Shown here: positions 1 to 8,473 of the stretch, piece by piece
How positions within the stretch are numbered: position 1 is the first letter of the stretch
How the letters are laid out: the number at the start of each line of letters is the position of its first letter
Origin: Paenibacillus daejeonensis DSM 15491
Lineage (GTDB): Bacteria > Bacillota > Bacilli > Paenibacillales > Paenibacillaceae
DNA: 64,000 nucleotides
Direction: 5' to 3'
NCBI RefSeq assembly: GCF_000378385.1
Contig: NZ_KB899677.1
Coordinates: forward strand, 42,941-106,940
Position numbers and translations under genes: made by a program
Notes under the pieces: model-generated
Told to the model about the DNA's origin: nothing
The model's database searches: none
The model's input: the letters and a program-made list of their open reading frames with translations, nothing else

Positions 1-434
1 CTTGGCATCTCGTAGGTAGTCTTCGAGGAGAGGACAAGACCGCTGTTTTTGAAGAATAGGAAGTAGTCTACAATAAAATTGTTGGATACGTTGTAGGAAT
101 AGAGCCGCTGCTGTGTCTCTAACACGCGATACGTATTGGCACCCTCAAACGGTTTGTCGATTCGTTGAAAGCCGCTGATCTGCGGATCATTCATAATCTG
201 AAAAGCAATACTGTCAATCTCCGAAATCCGCCGGTCCAGAGTATCCCGAACCTGATCGAGCAGCTGCAGATTGGCTCCCGTCACTTCATTCTCAACAACC
301 TCATAGGTCCGGTCATAGAGCAAATAGCCCAATAATAACGTAAGCAGCATAAAGAAACCGTAAGGGATGATGAATCGGATAAACCAGCGGTGCTGCCGCA
401 GACTAAGTAGACGTTTGAATGGATGCCTTGTCAC
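1..434 (-). CDS. Membrane-anchored regulator or sensor, N-terminal part (partial)
   Basis: This is the 5' end of a gene that runs off the left edge. The start is a GTG at 434 with a GGGAGGGG ribosome binding site five bases upstream. The 144 visible residues begin with a basic stretch, then one strong transmembrane segment (about residues 17-38, FIIPYGFFMLLTLLLGYLLY), then an extracytoplasmic helical region with RRISEIDSIAFQI. This layout is typical of YesS/YtdP-like AraC regulators with an extracellular sensor domain, and also of YesM-like histidine kinases. The C-terminal domain that would decide between them is outside the window. A good cre-like site lies about 140 bases upstream, which suggests carbon-source control. 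Confidence in a real coding region is high; the class is uncertain. Confidence 0.75.
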   Translation of the reverse strand, partial: MTRHPFKRLLSLRQHRWFIRFIIPYGFFMLLTLLLGYLLYDRTYEVVENEVTGANLQLLDQVRDTLDRRISEIDSIAFQIMNDPQISGFQRIDKPFEGANTYRVLETQQRLYSYNVSNNFIVDYFLFFKNSGLVLSSKTTYEMP

Positions 435-576
435 ACATTCCCCTCCCAAGTCACTCACTAGACATGTTATTTATATGTTAATTATAAGGAAATAATTTTA
501 TTTTATATGTTATAAATTATAACACCTAATAAGAATGAAGCGGTAAGAAAATGAACGATGTCGTATACATCCTACT

Positions 577-590
577 AGAAAGCGCTAACA
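577..590 (-). promoter_or_regulatory. Candidate cre (CcpA) site
   Basis: AGAAAGCGCTAACA matches 13 of 14 positions of the consensus TGWAARCGYTWNCA. It lies in an AT-rich upstream region about 140 bases before the GTG at 434. The site is seen in the sequence; control by CcpA is inferred. Confidence 0.5.
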
Positions 591-689
591 AAATCGAGTA
601 TTGTTTCAATTTTATAATTTATTGCGCCTTTAAAAATGGTGAAAGCTTGTAACTAAACTTGATTTTTCATATTCGTTGGTTTATTTCCT

Positions 690-975
690 GATTCTGACGG
701 ACGCCAAGGTGCCTTACAGCGGACAACCAGCGGGTCGCCGAGCAAATAGAGGAAGAAAGGTGCGCTACTGAGCGAGCGTGCTGGGAATGCGAGCAAATAA
801 AGGAACAAAAGTGCGCTACAGCGGGCTGAGGTCGGTGATATGAGCAAATAAAGGAACAAAGGTGCGCTACATCGAGCTGAGGTCGGTGATATGAGCAAAT
901 AGAGGAACAAAAGTGCGCTACAGCGAGCTGAGGTCGGTGATATGAGCAAATAGAGGAACAAAGGTGTCTTACCGC
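690..975. repeat. 51-bp tandem repeat array
   Basis: Five copies start with GAGCAAAT at 740, 791, 842, 893 and 944, so the period is exactly 51. The best-conserved unit also holds AGGAACAAA, GTGCGCTAC and CTGAGGTCGGTGATAT. The first copy is degenerate in its second half and the last is truncated; a related fragment precedes the first copy. Because 51 is divisible by three, several frames stay open with a 17-residue period, but there is no ribosome binding site or plausible protein. The rest of the gap 435-1013 is AT-rich upstream sequence. There is a weak hairpin (CAAAAC/GTTTTG) near 975-992, just past the glycosylase stop. Confidence 0.85.
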
Positions 976-1013
976 CAAAACGTAAAGTTTTGCAGGTGCT
1001 CTCTATGCTTTCA

Positions 1014-1616
1014 CTACCGCGACTTATACCGGCTGGTCGCATCCCAAAACCGCCAAGGGTACTCCCGCGCTTCGCCACTGCCCTCGATGCCGATGCGTGG
1101 TCCGCTGGTGATATCGCTGAGCTCCCGGCCCTCGGCGATATAGAGCGGAGGGAGGAACAACGGACTGCCATAGTCAGCCGGCGTAATGCCCAACGCCTTG
1201 GTCAGCTTGCCCGGACCGCTTGTCAGTTGTTCCGGTTTAGCCACTGGCCGTCTAGCGTGCATCAGATCTAGGCCAATTGAAGGCTCAACGGCCCGAATCA
1301 GCACCGCCTCGGGGTGCTCCTCCTGACCGCTGACGACATTGACGAGGCAATGGGTATGCATGACATACGTATAGGCATAGCCAGGAGGACCGAACATGAC
1401 CTCCGTGCGGGCCGTGCGGCGGTTATTGAAACTGTGGGCAGCACGGTCGCCTGGTCCGATGTAGGCTTCAGTCTCCACGATCCAACCAGCAGTGATGCCC
1501 TCTTCCGTCTCCTTCACCAATTGCTTGCCAATTAACGATTGCGCCAGCATGAGTGTCGGTTGGTCAAACCACGCCTGTGGCAGCGGCTGCGGTTTTGTCA
1601 TCTGCGTATCCATCAT
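1014..1616 (-). CDS. DNA-3-methyladenine glycosylase (AAG/MPG family)
   Basis: This base-excision repair enzyme removes alkylated purines such as 3-methyladenine. The 200-residue protein shows the family signatures: SLIGKQLV, the active-site stretch IVETEAYIGPGDRAAHS, and the GPGKLTKALGI motif near residue 140, at the usual length of bacterial AAG proteins. The open frame extends upstream, but a ribosome binding site (AAGGAGGG at 1624-1631) fits the ATG at 1616 best; the second ATG at 1613 is an alternative. It starts 25 bases after the response regulator stop on the same strand, so it may ride at the end of that operon. No functional link to the transporter is evident. Confidence 0.9.
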   Translation of the reverse strand: MMDTQMTKPQPLPQAWFDQPTLMLAQSLIGKQLVKETEEGITAGWIVETEAYIGPGDRAAHSFNNRRTARTEVMFGPPGYAYTYVMHTHCLVNVVSGQEEHPEAVLIRAVEPSIGLDLMHARRPVAKPEQLTSGPGKLTKALGITPADYGSPLFLPPLYIAEGRELSDITSGPRIGIEGSGEAREYPWRFWDATSRYKSR

Positions 1617-1641
1617 TCCGCTATCCCTCCTTGCCCATGGC

Positions 1642-2451
1642 CTATTTGTGCGATTCATCAACAGCTTGCGGCGGATGGCCGAACCGCTCCTGGAACTGCC
1701 CCGGTGTGCAGCGGGCATACTTCTTGAAGATGGAGATGAAGTATTTATAGTCCCGGAACCCCACCTCGGTCGCAATCGTATAGACCTTCCCCTCGCCCCG
1801 CTTCAAGCGTTCCATTGCCTGCTGCACACGATACCGGTTCAGGAAATCATTGAAGGTATACGTGGTTTCGCTCTTGAACTTGCGATTCAAGTAGGTCGAG
1901 CTGATGTCCAACTCTTCGACGAGGTCGCCCATGCCGATCTTCTCCGCATAATGCTCCTGTACATATTCAATCATGCGCGCGACATACCGCGAAGCCTTGG
2001 TTGGCAGCTGCATCGGCGTCAGGTTCAGCCCATCTGCCGGATCGTCGGATTTTTGCCGCATGGCATCGTAATTCCGCTTCATCTCGACCTGATGCTTGGC
2101 TCTCTCCAGTGCATCTCGCAGCTGATCCGGATCGAGCGGCTTAAGCAGATACTCAGTTACCCCCAGGTGAATGGCTTGTTTAGCCAACTGAAATTCATTG
2201 TAGCCTGAGATGATAATATAGCTGCAATCCGCTTCCTCACCCGCCTGCTCGATCATCTCGATTCCGCCCAGAATGGGCATATTGATATCGGCAATGACAA
2301 TGTCCGGGGCGAACTCACGAATCTGACGCAGCCCTTCCTGTCCATTGGCTGCCTCTCCAATAACCAGACACCCCGCCTGCATCCAGTCATAGGTGTAGCG
2401 GAGACCGGTACGAATCATTTCTTCGTCTTCCACCAGCAGAACTTTGTACAT
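1642..2451 (-). CDS. YesN-like response regulator (REC + AraC HTH)
   Basis: This 269-residue DNA-binding response regulator is the partner of the kinase encoded just upstream at 2565-4247. Residues 1-120 form a receiver domain with the acidic pocket (VEDEE), the phosphoacceptor Asp in VIADINMP and the conserved Lys in LLKPLD. Residues 165-265 form an AraC-type double helix-turn-helix (MGDLVEELDISSTYLNRKFK and the GFRDYKYFISIFKKY motif). AGGAGG sits six bases before the ATG. By position it probably controls the importer genes at 4352-8170, which are read from the same strand upstream. A pair of hairpin repeats separates it from the kinase gene. Confidence 0.93.
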   Translation of the reverse strand: MYKVLLVEDEEMIRTGLRYTYDWMQAGCLVIGEAANGQEGLRQIREFAPDIVIADINMPILGGIEMIEQAGEEADCSYIIISGYNEFQLAKQAIHLGVTEYLLKPLDPDQLRDALERAKHQVEMKRNYDAMRQKSDDPADGLNLTPMQLPTKASRYVARMIEYVQEHYAEKIGMGDLVEELDISSTYLNRKFKSETTYTFNDFLNRYRVQQAMERLKRGEGKVYTIATEVGFRDYKYFISIFKKYARCTPGQFQERFGHPPQAVDESHK

Positions 2452-2465
2452 CGTGAACCTCCTAT

Positions 2466-2545
2466 AAGTTTTCCGAAGGAAAACTCACTTCGGAAGCATA
2501 CGCTCAAGTTTTCCGAAGGAAAACTCACTTCGGAAGCATTCGCTA
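2466..2545. repeat. Two 40-bp hairpin-containing direct repeats
   Basis: Two nearly identical 40-base units start at 2466 and 2506. Each contains the perfect inverted repeat AGTTTTCCGAAGGAAAACT followed by CACTTCGGAAGCATACGC (ATTCGC in the second). They lie between the kinase and response regulator genes, inside the presumed operon. A related module with the same order of parts occurs at 50888-50979. A role in transcript processing or stability is possible but not shown. Confidence 0.85.
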
Positions 2546-2564
2546 TCCGGATTTGCAACGCGAG

Positions 2565-4247
2565 TCAGACATGATAAGGGATACGGATAACGACGCTGAC
2601 ACCGTCGGCCGGTGCATGATCAATGGCTATTCCATACGGTTCTCCATAGAGCAAGACAAGTCGCCGATGGAGATTATACAATCCGATATGCGGTGACCGG
2701 TTGTCCTCCTGTGCCAGGATGGATTGCACCTCCTTCAGCCGTTCCACGCTCATGCCGCCGCCATTATCTAGAATAGTGACCTCCAGCTCTCCATTGACGA
2801 CAGTCGCCTCCACTTCGATATGCAGACATTCCTTGGCCCGATACCCGTATTTAATGGAATTCTCAATGACAGCCTGCAGCAAAAGTCGCGGTACGAGCGC
2901 TTCACCAGCATTCTCGTTCACGGTCAGAGTATAGGTCAACCGCTCCTTGAAGCGGATTTGCTGCAGTCGCAGATAATCGGCCACGTAGTTCAGATCCTCC
3001 TGCAGCGGCACGGTTGCCCCGTCGGTACAGATGCTATAGCGGAGCAGCCGGGAGAGGATGAGCACAATATCCTGCGCCTGCCGGTTATCCACCACAATGG
3101 CATATTTAAGCGTCTCAAGAACGTTGAAGATAAAATGCGGGTGAAATTGGGATTGGAGATGCTTCACCTCAATGACTTGACGGAGCTCCGACAGCTCCTC
3201 ATTTTTGTGCATCAACTCGTTGAGACGCTTCAGCATGATATTGTACTGGTTGGCCAGGGTCTCGAACTCATCTCCTGTACCGATATAGACAAAGGACTGC
3301 AGATTGCCCCGCTGCAGCTGATGCACTGCATGGATCAGCTTGTCCACAGCTCTGCTCTGACGTGAAGCGATGACACGTGCGAGATAACGAATCAAGAACC
3401 AGAGCAACAGGCTTGCGATAACGAAAAAGACGGCCAGCGATAGATACCGATACGCATTCGTCTGGATCGCATTGAGCGTGTATATTTTCCACTGCCCTCC
3501 TGAAATGGCGGCTTCATTCATATAATAGCGTCCGTCGCCAATGCGCACGTAACCACTCTCGTCATAACTGGGGCGGAACTTGCCGAGCAATCCCTTCACA
3601 ATATTGTTGGTCGTCGCGATCACTGTATTATAACGATCGGTGACAATCGCAATTTCATTATTTTGACGAAAAATCAGCTTCTGAAAGTCTTCATCATACA
3701 GCTGATAAATCAGGTAGCCGACACGGGTATCGCCGCTCCGAATCTCCCGCGCCACCGTATAGGCTGTATACCGGTCATGCGCATAACGGACCACATTGGT
3801 TTCAGACAGCTCCGCTGCAGTCATGCGGGACATTCTCGTTACAATCGCTTGCAGGGCAGTCTCTGCCGCTGACTGCAATTGACCTGCGGAGGAGGCGACC
3901 ATCTCGCCGTCACGGTTCATGATATGCATCATGCTGCGTACATCCTGTGCATTATTGAAGGCATAGAAGGCTTCGTAGACCAGGTAGCTGTCCACACCCG
4001 ACTCCGTGAACCGGATCACCTCCGGCAGCTTCGCCATTCGTTCACTCTCTTCCCAATACGCCCCATAAACCGATTCCAGCGAGATACGGATATTCGTGCC
4101 CGCTTCCTTGGTTTGATTCACGAGGATTAATCTCGCATTAATGATCGTAAATACAAGAAACAACAAGAACAACAGCGAGATCGGCACCAGGGTGTAGCGC
4201 ATCACCATGCGTCGGATGGAATCCTTGAAGTTGTTCCGCTTGTCCAT
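2565..4247 (-). CDS. YesM-like sensor histidine kinase
   Basis: This is a 560-residue membrane sensor kinase. It has a transmembrane segment near residues 18-38, an extracytoplasmic sensor region, a second transmembrane segment near 270-290 (LAVFFVIASLLLWFLI), a HAMP linker, and a His_kinase (YesM/LytS) domain with FHPHFIFNVLETLKYA carrying the phosphorylated His. An HATPase domain follows, with the N box (VIENSIKYGY) and G box (ILDNGGGMS). The frame is open further upstream, but ATG 4247 is chosen because a G-rich GGGGGGCGGG precedes it and the first transmembrane segment then sits at the usual place. It lies about 105 bases after the permease gene, so it is probably co-transcribed with the importer. 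Confidence 0.9.
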   Translation of the reverse strand: MDKRNNFKDSIRRMVMRYTLVPISLLFLLFLVFTIINARLILVNQTKEAGTNIRISLESVYGAYWEESERMAKLPEVIRFTESGVDSYLVYEAFYAFNNAQDVRSMMHIMNRDGEMVASSAGQLQSAAETALQAIVTRMSRMTAAELSETNVVRYAHDRYTAYTVAREIRSGDTRVGYLIYQLYDEDFQKLIFRQNNEIAIVTDRYNTVIATTNNIVKGLLGKFRPSYDESGYVRIGDGRYYMNEAAISGGQWKIYTLNAIQTNAYRYLSLAVFFVIASLLLWFLIRYLARVIASRQSRAVDKLIHAVHQLQRGNLQSFVYIGTGDEFETLANQYNIMLKRLNELMHKNEELSELRQVIEVKHLQSQFHPHFIFNVLETLKYAIVVDNRQAQDIVLILSRLLRYSICTDGATVPLQEDLNYVADYLRLQQIRFKERLTYTLTVNENAGEALVPRLLLQAVIENSIKYGYRAKECLHIEVEATVVNGELEVTILDNGGGMSVERLKEVQSILAQEDNRSPHIGLYNLHRRLVLLYGEPYGIAIDHAPADGVSVVIRIPYHV

Positions 4248-4351
4248 CGTCCCGCCCCCCGTCAGCTGAATCTCTATCCTATTTGTATACAAAACAGTAT
4301 AGCATGGCCTATAGAAAAAAACCGACACTCCCACGGGAGGCCGGCCTGGAA

Positions 4352-6004
4352 TTACATGGTAACTTCCTTCTTGCCCGAGAGCTTGAAGAAGATGAGTAAA
4401 GAAATGACCGTAATGACCGTCAGCATCGTCGACAACGCCGCAGCGACGCCATAATTGCCCCGGATGACCTCCGTATAGACGGCAACCGTCATCGTCCGGG
4501 TACGGCCAGTATAGAGAATGATCGACGTACTGAGCTCGGTAATAATACTGATCCAGCTCAGGATGGCGCCCGCAATGACACCGGATATCATCATCGGCAC
4601 AGTCACCTTGAAGAAGGTCTTCATCGTTGAGGCGCCCAGGCTGATCGCAGCCTCCTCAATGCTGTCATTGACCTGATGCAGGACCGCAGCACTGGAGCGA
4701 ATCGTATACGGCAAGCGGCGAATAACGAAAGCAATGATAAGAATGGCTGCTGTACCGCTCAGGACGAGCGGCTGTTTGTTGAAGGTAACGAGCAGCGCGA
4801 TGCCCAGGATCGAACCCGGGACAATATAAGGAAGCATGGTGAACGTGTCGAGCACGCCAGCGACCGCTCCTTTTCTTTTGACCGTCGCATAGGCAATCAG
4901 CACAGCTGCCAGAATAATAATGACAATGGAGATTCCCGCCAGCATGAACGTATTAAAGATCGAATCCCCGATTTTGGAGAAGGCATCACGGTAGCTATCC
5001 AGGGAGTACCCGTCGACGAAAATACGGCCTGACGTCTTGAGGAAGGATGTATACGCTACATAGACCTGCGGCATCATGGCGATCGCTGTGAATCCATAGA
5101 CAACGGTATGCGCCAGGACGTTAACCCATCCTTTACGCGGTTGCGGCTCAATGGGATTGAGTGCGCTCATACTGAAGGACTTGCGATTGGCTATATACTT
5201 CTGAATCAGGAAGACGGCTGTCGCGAACAGCACGACGATGACACTGATCGCAGCTGCAAAACCGTCGTCCCCGCCCACTTCGCTGATAAACTCATTGAAT
5301 ATGAGTACCGGCACTGTACGGTAGCCTTCCCCGATCAGCATCGGTGTACCGAAGTCGGCAAAAGCGCGCATGAACACGAGCAGCCCACCGGCCAGCAAGG
5401 TTGGGGTAATTAGCGGGACTAGTACTTTCCACATCTTCCGAATGCCGGTGCAATTCATACTCTCGGCCGCCTCCATCAAGGAGTGGTCGACATTCTTGAG
5501 CGCTCCGGACACATACATGAAGATAAGCGGCGACAACTGCAGCGTAAGGACCAGCAGAATGCCGCTGAAGCCGTAGATATCCGGCAGCTGCAGACCGAAG
5601 ACGTCGCGGAAGAAACCGGTGATGACACCATTGCGGCCGAGCAGCAAAATCCAGGCGTACGCGCCAATGAACGGCGCGGACATCGAGGAGATCAGAATCA
5701 GAATACGGATCGTCCCGCTCCCTTTGATGCGGATGGTTGACATGATATAGGCAAGTGGGCCTGCGATGAGAACGGATAATAGCGTAACGCTGACAGTCAC
5801 TTTGATACTGTTCCACACGGCATTCATATAATAGGCGCGACTGAAAAACTTCTGGAAATAGGCGAGGGAAAACTCACCGGTCGTGCCATCGAAGAAGCTG
5901 TTGATGAGCAGCATGAAGAGCGGCAGCGCCAAAAACACAAAATATCCGATGAAGATCAGTGTCGTAATGAGCGTCCAGATATCCCACCTTCTGACCCCGC
6001 TCAT
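4352..6004 (-). CDS. Fused two-domain ABC permease (FbpB/AfuB type)
   Basis: This inner-membrane channel of a Fe(III)- or organophosphate-type importer has both permease halves on one 550-residue chain. Each half has six predicted membrane segments and an EAA loop: the first near residues 180-200 (EAAESMNCTGIRKMWKVLVP), the second near 455-475 (EEAAISLGASTMKTFFKVTV). Its ATG overlaps the ATPase stop by four bases (ATGA), so translation is probably coupled. Relatives include FbpB/AfuB iron permeases, the hexose-phosphate transporter AfuB and 2-aminoethylphosphonate permeases. The substrate cannot be read from sequence alone. Confidence 0.92.
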   Translation of the reverse strand: MSGVRRWDIWTLITTLIFIGYFVFLALPLFMLLINSFFDGTTGEFSLAYFQKFFSRAYYMNAVWNSIKVTVSVTLLSVLIAGPLAYIMSTIRIKGSGTIRILILISSMSAPFIGAYAWILLLGRNGVITGFFRDVFGLQLPDIYGFSGILLVLTLQLSPLIFMYVSGALKNVDHSLMEAAESMNCTGIRKMWKVLVPLITPTLLAGGLLVFMRAFADFGTPMLIGEGYRTVPVLIFNEFISEVGGDDGFAAAISVIVVLFATAVFLIQKYIANRKSFSMSALNPIEPQPRKGWVNVLAHTVVYGFTAIAMMPQVYVAYTSFLKTSGRIFVDGYSLDSYRDAFSKIGDSIFNTFMLAGISIVIIILAAVLIAYATVKRKGAVAGVLDTFTMLPYIVPGSILGIALLVTFNKQPLVLSGTAAILIIAFVIRRLPYTIRSSAAVLHQVNDSIEEAAISLGASTMKTFFKVTVPMMISGVIAGAILSWISIITELSTSIILYTGRTRTMTVAVYTEVIRGNYGVAAALSTMLTVITVISLLIFFKLSGKKEVTM

Positions 6005-7110
6005 GGTCTTGCTCCTGCCGTGAGATTTACTTCGCCCGTTTCGTCATAAACATTGATCTTGCGCGTATCGATCTTGAGGCGAACCTGGTCGCCCTGCGCC
6101 AGCTCCTGACCATGCGTCGACTGCTCGATCATCTCGATCCGCTGGCCACTCTCCAGCTCCACATGGGCATGGGTGTGCAGCCCGAGGAACATGCTGCTGA
6201 CGATGCGTCCGGGCAGTCCCGTACCATCCTCGGAGAGAATGAATTCCTCCGGACGTACAGATAATTTCACCGGTAGGGGTTCTTGCGACACGCGTGGAAT
6301 ACCCGTTGGAATCGGCGGCAGCTGCTCCGCATAACCGGATCCGATACGCAGCAGCGGGGCAGCGGACTCCCCTGATAGCTCTGCATTGATAATGTTTGTC
6401 CGGCCAATGAAGGTAGCGACGAATAAATTGGCTGGCCGTTGGTAGATATCCCGCGGTGTACCCACATGCTGGATAATCCCAGACTTCATGACAGCAATCC
6501 GGTCGGATACCGCCATTGCCTCCTCCTGGTCATGAGTTACATAGACGGTGGTGATGCCCACTTCCTGCTGGATTTCCTTGATGGCGTTACGCATCTCGAT
6601 GCGCAGCTGGGCATCCAGGTTGGAGAGCGGCTCATCCATGAGCAGAACATCCGGTCGGATTACTATCGCTCTTGCCAGTGCGACACGCTGCTGCTGGCCG
6701 CCGGAAAGATTTTTGGGCATCCGTTCGCGGTACTGGCTGATTTGGACAACATTGAGGATGTCATCGATCCGCTGTTTCATTTCCGGCTTTGGCACTTTGC
6801 GATTCTGCAGACCAAACGCCACATTGCCGGCTACGCTCAGGTGCGGAAAGATCGCATAATTTTGGAACACCATCCCGATATTCCGTTTGCTCGGCGCCAC
6901 GTTATTGATAACTTTATCATTGAAAGCGATGCTCCCGCCCTCAATACTGTTGAAGCCCGCGATCATCCGCAGCAGCGTTGTTTTGCCGCAGCCGGAGGGG
7001 CCGAGCAGGGTGAAGAATTCACCCTCCCGGATATCCAGCGACAGTTCGGGGATGACCACTGTATCTTCATATTTTTTCACAATATCTTTAAAATGAATGG
7101 CAACACTCAT
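6001..7110 (-). CDS. ABC importer ATP-binding protein (FbpC/PotA type)
   Basis: This cytoplasmic ATPase energises the fused permease. The roughly 370-residue protein has Walker A (GPSGCGKTT), Q-loop (MVFQNYAIFPHL), signature [14 protein letters not shown], Walker B (LLMDEPLSNLDA), the H-loop His (YVTHDQEEAM) and a C-terminal TOBE-like region (about 280-365). ATG 7110 is preferred over the ATG six bases upstream because it is nine bases from an AGGT core. The gene lies 25 bases after the lipoprotein gene and overlaps the permease start. Confidence 0.92.
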   Translation of the reverse strand: MSVAIHFKDIVKKYEDTVVIPELSLDIREGEFFTLLGPSGCGKTTLLRMIAGFNSIEGGSIAFNDKVINNVAPSKRNIGMVFQNYAIFPHLSVAGNVAFGLQNRKVPKPEMKQRIDDILNVVQISQYRERMPKNLSGGQQQRVALARAIVIRPDVLLMDEPLSNLDAQLRIEMRNAIKEIQQEVGITTVYVTHDQEEAMAVSDRIAVMKSGIIQHVGTPRDIYQRPANLFVATFIGRTNIINAELSGESAAPLLRIGSGYAEQLPPIPTGIPRVSQEPLPVKLSVRPEEFILSEDGTGLPGRIVSSMFLGLHTHAHVELESGQRIEMIEQSTHGQELAQGDQVRLKIDTRKINVYDETGEVNLTAGARP

Positions 7111-7135
7111 GAACATCTACCTGCTTTCTGTAGGA

Positions 7136-8170
7136 CTAGGAGCGGCTGGTGAACAGGTCGGTATAACGCTCGACGATTTCGGCCTTGTGGTCGCGGACAT
7201 ATTCATCATCTTCCTCGATAACATGAATATCGCTGATCGGCGTCATGAAGTCGGCCAATTGCGCATCCATCCGCAGCGGACGGTTGGTCGTTTGTGTTCC
7301 CAGCGCATCCTGTGCTTCCTTGGAGATGATGAAGTCAATGAACAGCTTGGCATTATCGAGGTTCTTCGCCCCTTTGACAATACCGGCTACCGCATCCAGG
7401 AATACAGCGCCTTCTTTGGGATAGACGACACGCACCGGTGCACCATTGCTGACATAGCTTGCAGCCGGGTCTTCATAAGTCAGAGCCACTACATATTCTC
7501 CATCAGCGACACTCTTGTGTGCTGCACTGGAGCCACTGGCAATCTTGCCGTCGAGGTTCTCGATCAAGTCACCGACATAATCCCATCCTGCATCAGAGGT
7601 ATAATCCCCGCCCATGGCTTGGAGCATATTCGTCAGTTGAGCGAAGGCCGAGCTGGAGTTGGCTGGATCCGCAGTGGCGATCTTGCCTTTCAGTGCCGGA
7701 TTGAGCAGATCGGCGTAACCTTCGATCGGAATGTCGCCAGCCAGGTTGGTGTTGACGAGCAAGACGCTACCGTCCGACACGTAAGAGGTCATAATGCCAG
7801 TTGTATTGCGATGACCCTCCAGCAGATATTGATCGTTGGGCGACACATATTCCTCGAACAGTTCGGCATTGGCCATGTACAGGGCATACGCTCCGCCGAA
7901 CATCACATCACCATAAGGATTATTGGTTTCGGATTGCAGACGCTTGATCAGCTCGCCACTGCCAGCGGAAACCAGCTCCACACTAATGCCGGTTTCTTTC
8001 TCGAACACAGGAACCAGTGCATTAATCATGTCCTCGCTATTTGGCGTGTACACCACCAATTTGTTCGAGCTCCCTGACCCGCTGCCCTCGGAGCCGGAGC
8101 CTCCGCCGCATGCGGCTAACATTGCAACCATACATGTAATTAATAGTGACACCGTTAATCGTTTTTTCAT
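7136..8170 (-). CDS. Extracellular solute-binding lipoprotein (AfuA/FbpA/PhnS type)
   Basis: This substrate receptor is the first gene of the importer operon. The 344-residue protein has a lipoprotein signal peptide with lipobox LAAC (lipid Cys at residue 21), a Gly/Ser-rich linker, and a type II periplasmic-binding fold of the iron/thiosulfate/phosphonate class starting LVVYTPNSEDMINALVPVF. The DVMFGGAYALYM and GIVKGAKNLDNAKLFIDFI motifs are typical. I do not see the paired Tyr motif of classical ferric-binding FbpA. Together with the neighbouring two-component system, this makes an organophosphate or sugar-phosphate ligand at least as likely as iron. Confidence 0.88.
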   Translation of the reverse strand: MKKRLTVSLLITCMVAMLAACGGGSGSEGSGSGSSNKLVVYTPNSEDMINALVPVFEKETGISVELVSAGSGELIKRLQSETNNPYGDVMFGGAYALYMANAELFEEYVSPNDQYLLEGHRNTTGIMTSYVSDGSVLLVNTNLAGDIPIEGYADLLNPALKGKIATADPANSSSAFAQLTNMLQAMGGDYTSDAGWDYVGDLIENLDGKIASGSSAAHKSVADGEYVVALTYEDPAASYVSNGAPVRVVYPKEGAVFLDAVAGIVKGAKNLDNAKLFIDFIISKEAQDALGTQTTNRPLRMDAQLADFMTPISDIHVIEEDDEYVRDHKAEIVERYTDLFTSRS

Positions 8171-8473
8171 TGTGAAATCCCCCTCATCACTGGTATATCC
8201 TCATTTTATCAGGCTTCACAGCCATTAAAATCCCAAAATCGGACAACATCATCCACAATCCGAAACTAAATGTAAGATAACCTAACTTAATGTATGCGCC
8301 TTCATATATTTTCTTATTATCATCAATAGCTATAGCTATTCCCATTCCTACACGCAACTAATTAGGGCTAAGGTATGAATTCTAGAAAATTGTTCCTCTC
8401 GTCCCTGTTTGAATTACCAAAATTCGTTTATATTTCTATAGATCAACTAATTTTTAAATAAGGGAGGAACCCC
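8171..8473. other. Divergent promoter region, 303 bp
   Basis: This AT-rich intergenic region lies between the minus-strand importer operon (start 8170) and the plus-strand gene at 8474. A GGGAGG ribosome binding site precedes 8474. A weak Fur-like half site (TTATTATCATC) near 8315 was noted but not called. I see no gene or strong structure here. Confidence 0.5.

Noticed and set aside
653..1171. Open frames of 172 and 103 codons on the minus strand with a 17-residue repeat
   Set aside because: They are produced by the 51-bp tandem repeat, which keeps several frames open. There is no ribosome binding site, the sequence is low in complexity, and it overlaps the end of the glycosylase gene.
1492..2208. 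238-codon open frame on the plus strand opposite the response regulator
   Set aside because: It is the antisense shadow of a clear REC-AraC gene in GC-rich DNA and has no ribosome binding site or family features.
8310..8330. Fur-like half site in the 8171-8473 promoter region
   Set aside because: Only one half of the palindrome resembles a Fur site, so iron control of the importer is not supported by it.
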